A DNA stretch of 64,000 bases, taken from Ectobius pallidus (Eukaryota > Arthropoda > Insecta > Blattodea > Ectobiidae). Made by a program: the position numbers and the translations under genes. Shown here piece after piece: positions 1 through 10,779 of the stretch. The notes beneath the pieces are model-generated. The model ran no database searches. It saw only the letters and a list, made by a program, of their open reading frames with translations, and was not told the DNA's origin. The number at the start of each line of letters is the position of its first letter. The stretch's first letter is position 1. The stretch is from contig CAXKWD010000006.1 in assembly GCA_964059195.1 (NCBI GenBank), positions 6,874,530 through 6,938,529 of the forward strand, read 5' to 3'.

Positions 1-70
1 TAAAGAAATCTTTGTATCGAAGAAGACTCCTTGTTGCAGTGACAACAGCCAAATCAGAATTTAACATCAT
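1..70 (+). pseudogene. Mutator-like transposase, 3' end fragment (copy A)
   Basis: The first bases encode the C-terminal end of the same Mutator-like transposase seen more fully at 27.5-28.9 kb; the CPKEIFVSKK-type block and the following bases match 28,846-28,917 almost base for base. The fragment begins at the window edge, so its true 5' extent is unknown. It joins directly to non-LTR retrotransposon sequence, as it does in the two other copies. Confidence 0.7.
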
Positions 71-130
71 ACAACTTATTATATAAATTACAAATTAAGT
101 AAATCCCAGATATTTCAAATATTAATTATT

Positions 131-537
131 TTGGAATTTACACACACAATATTAATTTTTCGACACTCTGCCTATTATCAAGACTATGGTGTCAAAATCG
201 TCTGCGTTAAAGATCATGAAGCTGAAATTTATACTCATGGGTCAAAGATCATTAAAGAAGATGGTGCAAATCAGGTAGGATGTGCTTTTGTGGTTTTTTG
301 CAATGATGCAGAAATTTATAACCGATGTTCAAACTATCACCTGAGTGCTCTATAGAGCAGGCCGAATTACTGGGTATCAAAGAAGCACTGGCATGGGTAA
401 TGGCAATTAATGTGGACGGTAGCATCCACAGTGACTCTCAGACAGCCCTTAAATCTATTAATAAATTTAATTTGAATCCATTAGCGGTATCACTTAAAAC
501 AAGCCTGTGGACATACAAAAGAATATTTCTTTAACCT
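131..537 (+). pseudogene. Non-LTR retrotransposon RNase H domain (copy A, 5' part)
   Basis: Two reading frames (131-355 and 325-534) together give an RNase H-like domain. The visible blocks are IYTHGSKI (first catalytic Asp position apparently replaced by His, YTDGS in the family), a Glu in EQAELLGIKEAL, and SDSQTALKSI with its Asp. The frame changes near 330. RNase H domains of this kind lie at the C-terminus of ORF2 in Jockey/R1/I-type elements, where they degrade the RNA strand during target-primed reverse transcription. The rest of the domain resumes after an insertion, at about 1,030. Without RT or endonuclease upstream the copy is dead. Confidence 0.75.
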
Positions 538-1022
538 GTGTTATCTAGAATTGATAATTTAAAATCGTCAGTCATGTCTTAAGGCATTTATCTTTCTGAA
601 TTGTACTTTATTTATTTATTTATTTATTTATATTTTTCTGCTGATGCTTTGATTATCACTTTATTTCATTGTGGGTTGATTTCTTATTTGGTTTCCAAAT
701 TTTTATTATTATTACTTATTTTAAGATCTGGTCCTGATATATGTAATATCAGTAGCTCAGTAAGACAGTGCACCGTCTGTGGGGATTATAGTCAGCGACA
801 GCTTTCCCAGATTACCTACAATAAGATTTTCAGCCTTGCTGGCATACTGTGTGTTTAGACAGTTTTATGATATTTGCATGTGGTTTTGTGAATTATAATA
901 AAAAGGTTTTTATTGTTAACATGATATAATATTTAATTTGTCGAATTTGGGTAAAGCAAATTTTCCCCTCCTTCTTTCTACGGACCTCACTTTCTTTCAT
1001 TCCATATATTCTAATATTTAGT
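538..1022. repeat. AT-rich insertion inside the RNase H fragment
   Basis: About 480 bp of AT-rich sequence with a TTTA repeat near 605-630 interrupts the RNase H reading frame; the third copy (31,480-31,530) runs straight through this point. The flanks read similarly on both sides (TTTAACCTG and TTAGTAACTGGG), which may be a target duplication. The same insertion starts at the same base at 29,381 but is cut off there at about 29,487. I see no protein in it. Confidence 0.6.
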
Positions 1023-1992
1023 AACTGGGTTATAACTAATACGGCTCAATATGGTAACGAGAGAGCTGATGAATTAGCAAAAACTGCTGCTGCCTCTGAT
1101 TTAGATATCAGTTACGGATTGTGCCCCTTTTCACACGTTAAAAAGCGCATTAAAGAGCATATTCTGGTTAAATGGAACAACAACTGGCTCAGTACCTAAA
1201 AGAATTTGTTACTAGGGATACAGTACGTACAATCAGAGGTGAGCACTGTAAACATGATGTGCAGTAAATTGGGCCAGGTTCATTATGTGGGAGAACGATC
1301 TGAGGGGGTGTACAGTTCAGTCTCTCTGAGACTCTCATACGGTGCAGATTTTTCCTCATGCAGACGGACATCTTACAATTGTGAATTCCTAGACCACGTG
1401 GCTGGGCGTTGGAATGTGCATGAGAAGCTATCCCCACTTATTTCTCCTCCCTTCCCCTGCGACGCATGTAGTGCTCAGCTCTGATTGTATAAACTGTACT
1501 TTCTTTCCAATGGTTGAAAGACGTCTTAGAAGTGTTGTTAAATCCGACCTAATTTCTGTCTGGACATAGGAAAGATTCAAAGTAATAAAGAGAAAATTGA
1601 TATGTGGCGAACAACAAATTGTCGAACATCTTTTATTTAACTGTCCAGTGTTTGAAAGAGAAAGGCAAGTTTTAAAAGGACATCTACATTATTATTGTAA
1701 ACTTCTTTACGCTAAACCATTATTTCATATATTTCTAAGAAAATGCTGATCTAGACAATTTTATTATTTTCTTTCTTATGTACATAATCGATTATAGTTT
1801 AAAGTTACCAAGGTGATTGGATGTAATGCTCAGCATTGCTCGTTACAGAATGGAATGGTATATCATAGCCAAATAGAGAAAGATAAATATGTAAATTACA
1901 AATTAAATTTGTTAAAACTATAACCCTAATGTACAGTCGGGTAAAAAAGGGTTCAAAAAACTGTATATTCAATAAATAAATAAATACCCACT
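1023..1992 (+). pseudogene. Non-LTR retrotransposon 3' end: RNase H tail, Cys motif, A-rich tail (copy A)
   Basis: Translation resumes with GNERADELAKTAAASDLD, the end of the RNase H domain, followed by the sequence for a C-terminal cysteine/histidine motif (C-X-C-GEQQIV-H-LLFNCPVFERER type) near 1,600-1,660. A 3' UTR follows and the element ends in a short AAAT tandem (about 1,970-1,992), a tail type used by several insect non-LTR clades instead of plain poly(A). Region 1,195-1,500 is an unrelated insert compared with copy C (31,690 onward). No intact ORF remains. Confidence 0.7.
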
Positions 1993-2261
1993 TCCACAGC
2001 ATCACATCACTAGTTATTACAATAGAATCTTTAAGAATGAAGACTCAACTAAACAGACAATAATCATGTATCTTGATGAACAAAATCATGTTTTAAATAG
2101 TAAAATATGTTTGGCGTAGTGAAGTAACTTATGTAACTTGCGTTTTAGTAATGAACAATGATAATTAATTATTATGAATATTAATCATTATTATAATAAA
2201 TAGTTTGAAACATTAAGATAGTATTGTTAAAAAAAAATATAATAGGAAATCCTAGTTTTGG

Positions 2262-2265
2262 TTTA
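2262..2265. repeat. Target-site duplication TTTA (left)
   Basis: TTTA directly precedes the GGGTCAATCCATA terminus and is repeated at 5,234-5,237 directly after the mirror-image terminus. Confidence 0.75.
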
Positions 2266-2940
2266 GGGTCAATCCATACGAAGTCAGCCAATTATGAATT
2301 TTCTGGTTGCCTGACCATTTTTTAAAAAATTCATTTTTTGTCACATATGACCCCTATATACCAATAGTACAAAACCACAAATATTTTATTTTTACTCGGT
2401 TCCGTTTAGAAATGGCGGCCATCTTTCAATCATGGCGGACAGCTATTTTTGCATTTGTAGGTGTTTATGCAAATGCAAATATCTCTGGACTGGGAAGTGA
2501 TAGAGCCTTGAGGAAAAAACCATTATTCTCAGCAGAGTCTGGGCTACATTTCTGGTCAAATGCATTGGTTAGCTTATTTCACTTTTAAATGGTGAAAAAG
2601 GGGGCTAATTCTGAACAAAACTTTTGCAAAATTATGACTTTTCAGGGTGTCACTATCTTACCCTGGAAAGAAATCTCTGGTGTCAGTTTTTTGTAGGAGG
2701 TACATATGTACCAGTACTTTCCTGGAAAAAAATACAAAGCCACACATTTGTTTGCTTCTATTATTTAGGACTCTCAGAAAATGAAGATTTTTCCAAATTT
2801 GGCCAATTTTAGGCCTAAATATCTCTGGTTGGCAAAATAGGAAAAATCTAATTTTGGGCTCAATTCAAGGTCTATACGACACTAACCTACTGTGAAAATT
2901 TCAAGTTTGAGACTCAAGCCAGAATGGAGTTATGTATCAA
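2266..2940 (+). repeat. Left inverted arm of the 2.97-kb transposon
   Basis: About 675 bp, the reverse complement of 4,567-5,233. Short ORFs inside it (2,307-2,588 and 2,624-2,812) recur inverted in the other arm and are not genes. Confidence 0.8.
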
Positions 2941-3453
2941 ACAAACTCCTTAAATAATGAGGCTTTGTGTGAACCATATATAAATAAATAATCACCCTAG
3001 TCCACAATATTTAATGGTTTTAAGGCCTCATTTACATATTATAAGCCTAATTATAAATCATTATGGTCTGCTAAAATAAATTATAGAGGATAGGCCTACA
3101 AGTTTTCAATTGAAAAAACAAATCTGAATCAATTTTTGTTTGTATGTATGTAGGCGTATATTATTTTAGTCTGTTCAGTTTTAGAATTTGGATTTCCCTT
3201 ATTACCAGTTATAACTAATTGTACACAATTTGCTTGGTGCTTAGTTAATTTTCATATGCCTGAGTAGGGAACAATCAACCTTTGCTTTTATGGAAAGTCA
3301 CAGTGGGGAGCAAGATTAGAGGATATAGACAAGTCTAAACATGCAACTGGTCATGCTGAGACATGAACTGTTCCAGCCAGTTATTCAGTTAGTTGGATGC
3401 AGTTGTAGGGTGAAGAAGTGCTTTTTGCTTGGTAGTGTTCTGAATAGACCAAG

Positions 3454-4371
3454 ATGGATCCTCAGTGCTGTATAGGAACATTGACCAATGAACCGTGCCA
3501 CAGAAATGTTTATGGTGTTGTGCCCAAGGGACTAAGGCATTTCAGTGAATATAGTTCTGAAGAAAAATCATTGCTTTCATTACGAATATCTTCAAATCTT
3601 TCCCTCATCTGCAAGTATCATGAAATCAAGTTTTTATCACAGTACAACCACCTCTTTGGACGCATTTGTTGTGACCCTCTAAAAGTGCACAAAAAATCAG
3701 TGTCTAAGGGACTAAGGGAAATAAAAATGGATTATATTTTTAAGGAAAAACACTTCCCTGTAAATATTGTCCCAGGGAAATCCTTATGCCCTACATGCTA
3801 CACAAAGATCTTTGTTAGGCCTACTGCTCATACTGCTACTGTTGATAACGTTAGTGATGAATATGTAGACAAAACAGAAAATATGGTGAAGGTTGATGCA
3901 GCTTGTAGTAGTTTGGAATTGTCACCTGCAGCCAAAATTAAAAAACTTAGTTCTGATAAAAGAAAAGGGGCTTTAAAAGCAAAGTATAAGAAGGTGTCTG
4001 AAGCTATTAGAAAAAAGTTGGAAATATGTTTTGATGAGGATATTGAAGACAGTGAGCCAAACCAGCAGTCTCTATCATTTGAGTATGATGAACTGATCGA
4101 AAAGCTAAAAAAGAAGTGTTTGGTAGCAAACAAAGAAACAAAAGTACAAATTATTAGTCTACTTCCAAATTCTTGGTCCAGAGACAAAATAGCTACTGAG
4201 TTTAATGTCTCAGTGCATCTTGTTAGGTTGTCAAGGAAACTGGTGAAGGATCAAGGCATATTGCCAGTGTTGGGAAAAAAGAAAGGTGTCAGAATTTCAG
4301 ATGTAACTGCCAAGAAAGTGGTAGATTTCTTTGAGGATGATGAGTACAGCCGCTTATGTCCACCTATCTGA
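3454..4371 (+). CDS. Truncated transposase, zinc-binding N-terminus only
   Basis: 305 codons from ATG 3,454. Residues about 70-120 hold a CCDPL-x-VHK ... GKSLCPTCYTKI arrangement, a likely zinc site (Cys-Cys ... Cys-X2-Cys), matching CCNPFKKDRH ... GMKICDSCRKEL in the 787-residue transposase at 12,737. Residues about 150-300 match the SPAAK/SPVAK, LLPNSWS/VLPKSWS and DDEYSRL/DDVSRL blocks of the same protein, a probable helix-turn-helix region. The stop falls where the longer protein goes on to its catalytic domain, so this product could bind DNA but not transpose. Whether it is expressed is unknown; a repressor role is conceivable but speculative. Confidence 0.7.
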   Translation: MDPQCCIGTLTNEPCHRNVYGVVPKGLRHFSEYSSEEKSLLSLRISSNLSLICKYHEIKFLSQYNHLFGRICCDPLKVHKKSVSKGLREIKMDYIFKEKHFPVNIVPGKSLCPTCYTKIFVRPTAHTATVDNVSDEYVDKTENMVKVDAACSSLELSPAAKIKKLSSDKRKGALKAKYKKVSEAIRKKLEICFDEDIEDSEPNQQSLSFEYDELIEKLKKKCLVANKETKVQIISLLPNSWSRDKIATEFNVSVHLVRLSRKLVKDQGILPVLGKKKGVRISDVTAKKVVDFFEDDEYSRLCPPI

Positions 4372-4566
4372 GGAGATATCCCATCTATTGGTGAAACACC
4401 AAATGTAATCACATGTGATTATGTGAAAAGGTATCTAAATTGTTATGTTAAGGCTCTAAATCGTTATTTTAAATGTCAGTATTAACACAGTATACGTGGT
4501 ATTAATTAAGGCTGATATTGAGGGTGTTACATATATAGCCTACTATACGATTTTTTCACTTTGTTG

Positions 4567-5233
4567 TATCAAGCATAATTTCATTCTGGCTTGAGTCTCA
4601 AACTTGAAATTTTCACAGTAGCTTAGTGTCGTATAGACCTTGAATTGAGCCTAAAATTAGATTTTTCCTATTTTGCCAACCAGAGATATTTAGGCCTAAA
4701 ATTGGTCAAATTTGGAAAAATCATTATTTTCTGAGAGTCCTAAATAATGGAAGCAAACAAATGTGTGGCTTTGTATTTTATTCCAGGAAAGTACTGGTAC
4801 ATATGTACCTCCTACAAAAAACTGACACCCGAGATTTCTTTCCAAGGTAAGATAGTGACACCCTGAAAAGTCATAATATAGCAAAAGTTTTGTTCAGGTT
4901 TAGCCCCCTTTTTCACCATTTAAAAGTGAATTAAGCTAACCAATGCTTTTGACCAGAAATGTAGCCCAGACTCTACTGAGAATAATGCTTTTTTTCTCAA
5001 GGCTCTATCACTTCCCAGTCCAGAGATATTTGCATTTGCATAAACACCTACAAATGCAAAAATAGCTGTCCGCCATGATTGAAAGATGGCCGCCATTTCT
5101 AAACGGAACCGAGTAAAAATAAAATATTTGTCGTTTTGTACTATTGGTATATAGGGGTGATATCTGACAAAAAATGAATTTTTTTTTAAATGGTCAAGCA
5201 ACCAGTGTTGGTTGACTTCATATGGATTGACCC
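4567..5233 (-). repeat. Right inverted arm of the 2.97-kb transposon
   Basis: Reverse complement of 2,266-2,940 with scattered substitutions and short indels. Sequence between the ORF stop and this arm (4,372-4,566) is AT-rich with no feature I recognise. Confidence 0.8.
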
Positions 5234-5529
5234 TTTATCAACATTTTCCAGATTTATGTTATTCATGGAAAAAGTTGATATCCCAAATGAAAATTATAAA
5301 ATCTAAGAAAAATAAGAATTTAATACATTATGCTATCTGCATGTATTGAGGTTTATAATGCATGTTTTCCTAAAAAGAATTCATAATAGATTTAAGGGAC
5401 ATTTTTCAAACTTTAACCCCACGTATCTCAGTAAGAGAATAATGTGGGTTATCAAGTTTTTCACCCACATATTTGTTATAACAACAGCGATATTGCAATG
5501 TTAGGTAAAGTGTAGTGTTACTTTTAATG

Positions 5530-6240
5530 TGACCACATAAATTTCTGATGTTAGGTGGTATTTTATTAAAGAAAATTATTAGTTGATAGCAGTGTTTTTT
5601 TTTATATTTGTACTTAGGTGATGCTGTGGCCCTCCTGGGTGTATAGGATCTGCAAACCTAACGTTCATCCTGAAGTAGACAGTGAATTAAGAATATATAA
5701 TTCCCCTTTGCATGATAGCAGGTTACGCATCGTCTTTCTCTTTCCACAGGTTCTTAGCAACTGGCGATTCATTCCCCACGATGGCATGGGGTTACAGAAT
5801 AGGGGTATCGACGTCTTGCCAGATCGTGAATGAAACGTCCCAAGCCATTTGGGATGATCTACACGAAAGATACTTACCAGAACCAGACCAACAGAAATAC
5901 AAAAGAATTAAAGACACTTTGATAAACTGTGGAATGTTCCAAACTGTGCAGGGTGCATAGATGGAAAACACGTTCAAATCCAAGCACCAAATAATGCAGG
6001 ATCGTAAATCTGTAATTACAAGAAGACACATAGCATCGTGCTAATGGCAGCATGTGTTGACATAGGTGCATGTGGGTCTCAACAACAAACTAGCGAATAA
6101 CCTCCTACCATTACCGCTTCCTCAATCACAGATACCCACTCCTTATCATTTTGTGGCAGATGAGTCTTTTCCTCTGAAAAGAAATGTCTAAAACTCACAT
6201 TTGAACAAACCAGCCTCAGAAACAATTTCAACTTATGTAA
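5530..6240 (+). pseudogene. PIF/Harbinger transposase remnant (copy H1)
   Basis: Around 5,750-5,960 the frame reads RFLATGDSF-P-T-M-A-WGYRIG followed by an AIW-D-L block, the N-terminal approach to the HARBI1-type DDE domain. Just downstream a shifted frame gives a C-IDGKH-V-I-APNNAG-like stretch, the first catalytic Asp motif, then YKKTHSIVLMA. Frameshifts and stops (TAG at 5,958) break it. The family cuts and pastes DNA with 3-bp target duplications. Bases 5,530-5,640 match 24,205-24,310, and 6,096-6,130 match 26,740-26,775, so this is an older copy of the element that is split around a Helitron at 24.2-27.0 kb. Confidence 0.65.
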
Positions 6241-7780
6241 GCTGACGCTATCAGTATTTCAAGTGTCTCCGTAACTGATGGGCCTACTGAGCAAGACATA
6301 GACTGTGCAAAAGAGAAGCTGAAAGAGATTTTTGAAACTGACAGAAAAGTTAGAGAAGGATCCCATTAACTTCATTACAGGATTCTGCACTATGCTCAGC
6401 TATGCACACTTTTGGGGAAATGACATCTTCTAAGAAATATGCTAGAAATATACCACTACAGCCAACCTGTCAGCCGATGACGTTCACAATTGAGTACAAG
6501 GAAACGTCAACCAAAAAGAAAGACCAGCAAAAGAAACATTTACACCAAAACATAGTTACAGAAAATCAAGAGCCAAACATAAAGCTCCTCATTCACTGTC
6601 TGAATGTATTCTGAGAAATGCATCACTCGGTAAAAACAAAAATCGGAAAGGAAATGCTGTCCAAGAGAAAACACGTTCATATCAGGTATGTGGAAGAACG
6701 TTGTTTGTTACTTTTGCTGAAATTTTAAATGCGTATACTGTAGACATGTGATTAATTTATCAAGGTTTAGAACATCCAGCGGTTTCCTTGCTTCTTTATA
6801 CTTATTTTAAGAGAGATTTAAGGAAACACTATTGAAATAATGCAATTTAAAGGTTAAAGTGGGCTTGGAACTAGCTATAAGCCTTAATAAGTACCTTTAA
6901 AATATTTAACATTTTTATTTTTTATAATTACTAGCTTCTGATGAGTACACTTGAGCTCCCCTGCGGTCGGTAGGAGGCCTTTGTCCTCTAAGGGATATTA
7001 TAGGCTAAATTTTAAATATGTGATACTTTTAGGAGCGATAACGTTTGGTATTTATTGTTCATATTTTCCTGTTTTTAGGATTGAGTTTGCTCCAGACCTG
7101 GATGCAGAATGATGGATGTTGGTATGAAGATGCAAGAGTTTGACACCTTGTACACTAAAGATTACAACGAGCAAACTGCATTCCTGAGTGACCGTAAGTG
7201 AACCCAGCAGGAGTAGACCTGGGAAATCAGATGCAACATCAAGTCGTAAGGCGCCGTTTACTTACCATGTGAAAGTAAATGCTGAATTAATGCAAGTGCG
7301 CCAAAAAACATTTTGTGACACATATCAGACATCTTTTAGAAGAGTACAAGTTTTGCAAGGTAAATGGAGAAACAACGCTAGAGGATAAACGTGGTCGTCA
7401 TCACAATAGACCAAACATAACTAAGGACAAGTTTAGAAAATTCATCAACAGCCTTCCACGCCATCCCAGTCACTACAGTCGAAACAAAACTTCAACTGAA
7501 TATTTAGATCCGAAGCTGAACGTTTCAAAACTAGCAGAAATGTTTAAAGAAAAGTGTTGGCGGTCCTCACTGATGGATGATAATAGCTTCAAAGACCAAT
7601 GCAGCAGAGCAAACCTTCCCCACTTGGCAGGTCCCACGATGTATGCTTAAGTATCAAACAGTTGAAAATTTTAGATACAACTTATTTGACATTTAAGAAA
7701 TAAAAAATTTAAAAAAAACTATACGAAGCTTATGCCAAATTTTTATTACTGTAACTCTTTCAGTGGATTGCAGAAACGAA
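6241..7780 (+). repeat. Degraded transposon of unresolved family (copy 1 of 2)
   Basis: The stretch recurs at 36,985-38,700 with the same order of blocks: a TDGPTEQDIDCAKEKLKEIFE-type exon near 6,270, a KAPHSLSECILRNASL block near 6,580, an AT-rich intron-like spacer, then an exon region from about 7,080. Copy 2 lacks some bases present here and vice versa. No termini or target duplications could be fixed by eye. Confidence 0.6.
7188..7650 (+). pseudogene. Transposase-like N-terminal region, broken (copy 1)
   Basis: Frames 7,188-7,388 and 7,315-7,650 together give HVKVNAELMQV, LEEYKFCKVNGETTLEDKRGRHHNRPN, HPSHYSRNKTSTEYLDPKLNVSKLAEMF. This pattern (basic RG-HNRP box, then SHYSR ... YL-P-LNV-KL) is familiar to me from uncharacterised arthropod proteins associated with DDE transposons, where it precedes the catalytic domain; no catalytic residues follow here. 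A frameshift joins the two ORFs near 7,330. The better-preserved copy is at 37,994-38,400. Confidence 0.5.
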
Positions 7781-8475
7781 GATGAAGTTAAAGTTTAAAG
7801 CCATGGTTATTAAACCACGGTCGAGGACTGAGTCCGTGTTGGGTTGCTAAAACGAAGTTTGGCCGTTGCCGAGTTTTTTAATCACGGTCGCCGCATAAAG
7901 CAAATTTTGTAAAATGCAAGACTGTAATACAATTGATATTTTTCAAAGTGCAAGTGGCCATGAGATCACCGCCTACTCGATATCATGTTACTGCGCATGC
8001 TATCCACGCATCCAATGCACAGTGCTTAGGTAAACAGCTGTTGTTAGTAAGCCTAAGGTAAGTGATATTCAGTTTATTGTTCCTTTGCATTTTATGAAAA
8101 GTACAATACTTGTATAATACTGTGCTAATTGACAATATTTGCACTTTTATAACGTATTTACAATGAAATGGCAAAAGATAGATTTATGCTGCACCCCAGC
8201 CAAGCTCCGCCGTTTTGTTAGGTTAGGAACGTTTATGTTGGTTTAGGAGCAATATACGGAATAGCACGAGGTTTATTATGTCTCACATTTTGAATTTCTT
8301 CTGTGACAAAACCCTAAACCCCACCTTCCCAGGCGGGCCTCATTAGAGAGGAGCCTAGGGTGCAGCATAAAACTATTTTTTCCCAAAATAATGGTTAGCA
8401 GGTTACCGCACATGAGAATGATGCATTATGCCTAGAAACCTATAATAATACACCTTTTCCTTGTTGAATTACAGC
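7781..8475. other. Intergenic stretch upstream of the Myb/SANT gene
   Basis: No protein seen. Two imperfect direct copies of an ATTAAACCACGGTCG / TTAATCACGGTCGCCG motif lie at about 7,808-7,823 and 7,878-7,895. A pyrimidine-rich tract ending TTACAG at 8,474 directly before the ATG suggests a 3' splice site and hence a 5' UTR intron upstream. Confidence 0.4.
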
Positions 8476-10582
8476 ATGTCTAAATTCATAGCACAGGACC
8501 GAGATCTCTTAGCCGAAATATGCCGGGGGTACGTTATTATTGAGGACAAGCGGTATGATACCACCACTATAGTGAGGAAGAGGGAGGCATGGCAAAGCAT
8601 CATGCAAGAGTTCAATGCCTCCTGTCCAGGAAAACCTCCTAGAGATGCTGCTCAGCTTCAAGGTACTGTGTATAATAGTTTTGTTACCTGGGCCTTTAGA
8701 ATCACATGTTGGTTATTTAAAAACTGTGTTAATCTTTAACATGTTACTTTGTCGAATGCAATGCACAAATTTTACTCAGTATTGTTCAACCATCAGTGCT
8801 GCTTTACAGGAACAAATTACCGAATTATCCCATATGCACCTCCAAAGCAATGGAGAACTTACCTAACTGTTATAAACAGTATTCGAATATTAACCTTTTC
8901 ACTGCTTAAGTTAATCGCCTCAAAAAATTGTTTAAAAGCAGAGGTAGGCCTATAAAATGTTAACATTTTTATCCACAAGTTACTATTGCCAGTCACAAAA
9001 ATCCGGTATTCTGCTTAAATTTTTCTAATTAATGTCCAACTTAGATAATTATTTAGGCCTATGTCAATATATAAGACAATATGGATAAATCTGCTACACC
9101 TTATTATATAATTTATTAAGTGCCAGTATGGTACTTTATGAGATTGTGTGTGGGGACGAAAAATGTCTGTCTGTCCGTCCGTCTGTGTGTCTGTACGTGC
9201 CATAACTCAAATACGCTTTCTCGGATTTTCATGAAACTTGGAAAACACATTTATAATGTCCATGGGAAGAACCCTATTGATATTTAACCAAATTGGTTCA
9301 CCGGTACCGGAGTTATGCCCAATTTAGTGCCTTTTATGTTAATATATAAGAAGTCGCGATAACTCAGATATGCTTTATTGGATTTTCCTCAAACTTTGTA
9401 CACCCATTTATAATGTACATGGGAAGACGTCTACTGATATTGGACCAAATCGGTAGACCGGTAGTGGAGTAAAACCCAATTTAGTGTATATTTTAAAGAC
9501 GTGGTATCTCAAATACACTTTACCGGATTTTTATGAAACGTGGTATACACATTTATAATGTCTATGGGAAGACGTCTATTGATTTTGGATAAAATAGGTT
9601 GAACTGTTTCGGAGTAATGGTCAATTTAGTGCCTATTTTATGGTAATATACGTATTCGAAAGAATTTATAAAAAAAACAAATCAGTTATCATGACAACAT
9701 AGTCAATTGTTTTACAATATAAGGCTTTGGCAATTAAAATACAGTTAGCTATGACAACACTATTGCTTTGCATGCGCTTATCAAACTAAACCGGTAAAAT
9801 GACCCAGGTGGCTAAGATGATAACGTTTCGGCCTCACATTCTGGAGTTCCATGGTTCAAATCTCGAAACCGGCCAATTTGACTTTTTTTTTTTTTTGGTA
9901 TTCTGCATATCATAATTTCAATCAAAGCTGATTAAACAAAAAACATACTGGTACTTTGTTATATCAGTTTACCTGATTTTATTATTATAGTAAATTACCC
10001 TTGTACCAAACAGCTATTTTCAGAGAATGGAAAGGATTAAATTGTGACCCCCTTATAGGCCTAGGCTAATACCTACATGACATGGGAGAGCTGACTTTCA
10101 AACCACTGTTCAAATAAAAAATAATCATAATGGTTCTTTATTACATTACATTGCAAATATGAGGAAGTAAGGCCTGTTACTTCAAATTTTCAGTCTTTCA
10201 ATTGTAGGGTAATTAGGGATTAAGTCAATTTTTCATTTTTAAACATACCTTTTAGGGAATTTAAGCTATTAAGTTTTACTTAAAGCAATTTGCAATTGAA
10301 TTTGAAATCTCAATCAAGTGCAAAAGTCATCACTTCTCTATTTGTACTAATCAATGTAATTATATTTGAACAAGGCATTTTTCAATTAAAGGTCTCTGGA
10401 AGAGGATGAAGCTGAGAGCTAAAGAAGAGGATGATACTATGAGAAAGGAAGCAAAGAAAACTGGTGGTGGTCCCTCGCACCCACCTATGAGCAAGACGAG
10501 TGAGAGCGTAAGAGAGATGCTGGGAAACAGCTACCAGCCTTTGGAGATGGAGTTCGATGACGATGCGCATCAAATTATGTAG
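8476..10582 (+). CDS. Myb/SANT-like DNA-binding protein, two exons
   Basis: Exon 1 (8,476-8,662) starts at ATG after an acceptor-like TTACAG and encodes a Myb/SANT-like domain: AQDRDLLAEICRGY, IIEDKRYDT, KREAWQSIMQEFNA, AAQL. The donor GTACTG follows at 8,663. Exon 2 begins at 10,392 after TTAAAG; phase 1 is kept, giving LQGLWKRMKLRAKEED, then KTGGGPSHPP and a final LGNSYQPLEMEFDDDA before TAG at 10,580-10,582. The total is 125 residues with no stop. The layout (tri-helical domain, KTGGGPS linker, L-E-x-EFDSD-like end) resembles NAIF1/zeste-like Myb proteins, which act in the nucleus and are often Harbinger partner proteins. The 1.7-kb intron holds tandem repeats and a tRNA-like remnant. Confidence 0.75.
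9203..9652. repeat. Three imperfect ~150-bp tandem units in the Myb/SANT intron
   Basis: Units begin near 9,203, 9,356 and 9,506. Each contains ATAACTCAAATACGCTTT-like, TGAAACTTGG-like, CACATTTATAATGT, CATGGGAAGA and CAATTTAGTGCC-like blocks in the same order. A TGTC/TGTG-rich run (9,163-9,195) precedes them. This arrangement is common at the edge of non-autonomous arthropod elements; I cannot assign a family. Confidence 0.6.
9800..9900 (+). repeat. tRNA-like SINE remnant
   Basis: TGGCTAAGATG (9,809-9,819) resembles a pol III A box and GGTTCAAATC (9,853-9,862) a B box, spaced as in tRNA-derived SINEs; a run of T follows at about 9,883. The B box has A in place of the usual G after GTTC. It is not a functional tRNA: no convincing acceptor stem. 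Confidence 0.45.
9901..10391. other. Intron remainder, AT-rich
   Basis: AT-rich sequence up to the exon 2 acceptor (AAAG at 10,388-10,391). Nothing else recognised. Confidence 0.4.
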
Positions 10583-10779
10583 GAATGTGAAATACCTATG
10601 AAGGCAACAGTAACTGTATTTATAATAATGTATATCAAAGATAAGTTCATTTCAACACTTTATCACGCAGCGAATTCATTTCTGGCGTTGTTTTTTGACG
10701 CTGACCACGGTACTGACTCGTATATTCCTTCTTACAACATCTATACATCCGGAGTGATCAAAGGAGTGGATGGAGGAAA

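Larger units (their letters stand above)
2266..5233 (+). mobile_element. 2.97-kb DNA transposon with long inverted arms, 4-bp TSD
   Basis: The unit begins GGGTCAATCCATA and ends with the reverse complement; the arms run about 2,266-2,940 and 4,567-5,233 and are well over 90% identical by eye. It is flanked by TTTA on both sides. It carries one ORF (3,454-4,371) that matches only the N-terminal part of the transposase in the sister element at 11,946-15,713, so it is an internally deleted, non-autonomous copy. Four-base target duplications fit Sola, Chapaev or Ginger more than piggyBac or Harbinger. Sola-like is my best guess, not proven. Confidence 0.75.

Noticed and set aside
2307..2812. Arm ORFs (93 and 62 codons) repeated at 4,696-5,201
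   Set aside because: Conserved only because the arms are inverted copies; no protein family.
3828..4187. 119-codon minus-strand ORF
   Set aside because: Antisense shadow of the truncated transposase; Ser/Phe-rich composition is typical of a complement frame.
9800..9875. tRNA gene
   Set aside because: A and B boxes are present but there is no acceptor stem, and the B box is altered; kept as a SINE-like remnant.
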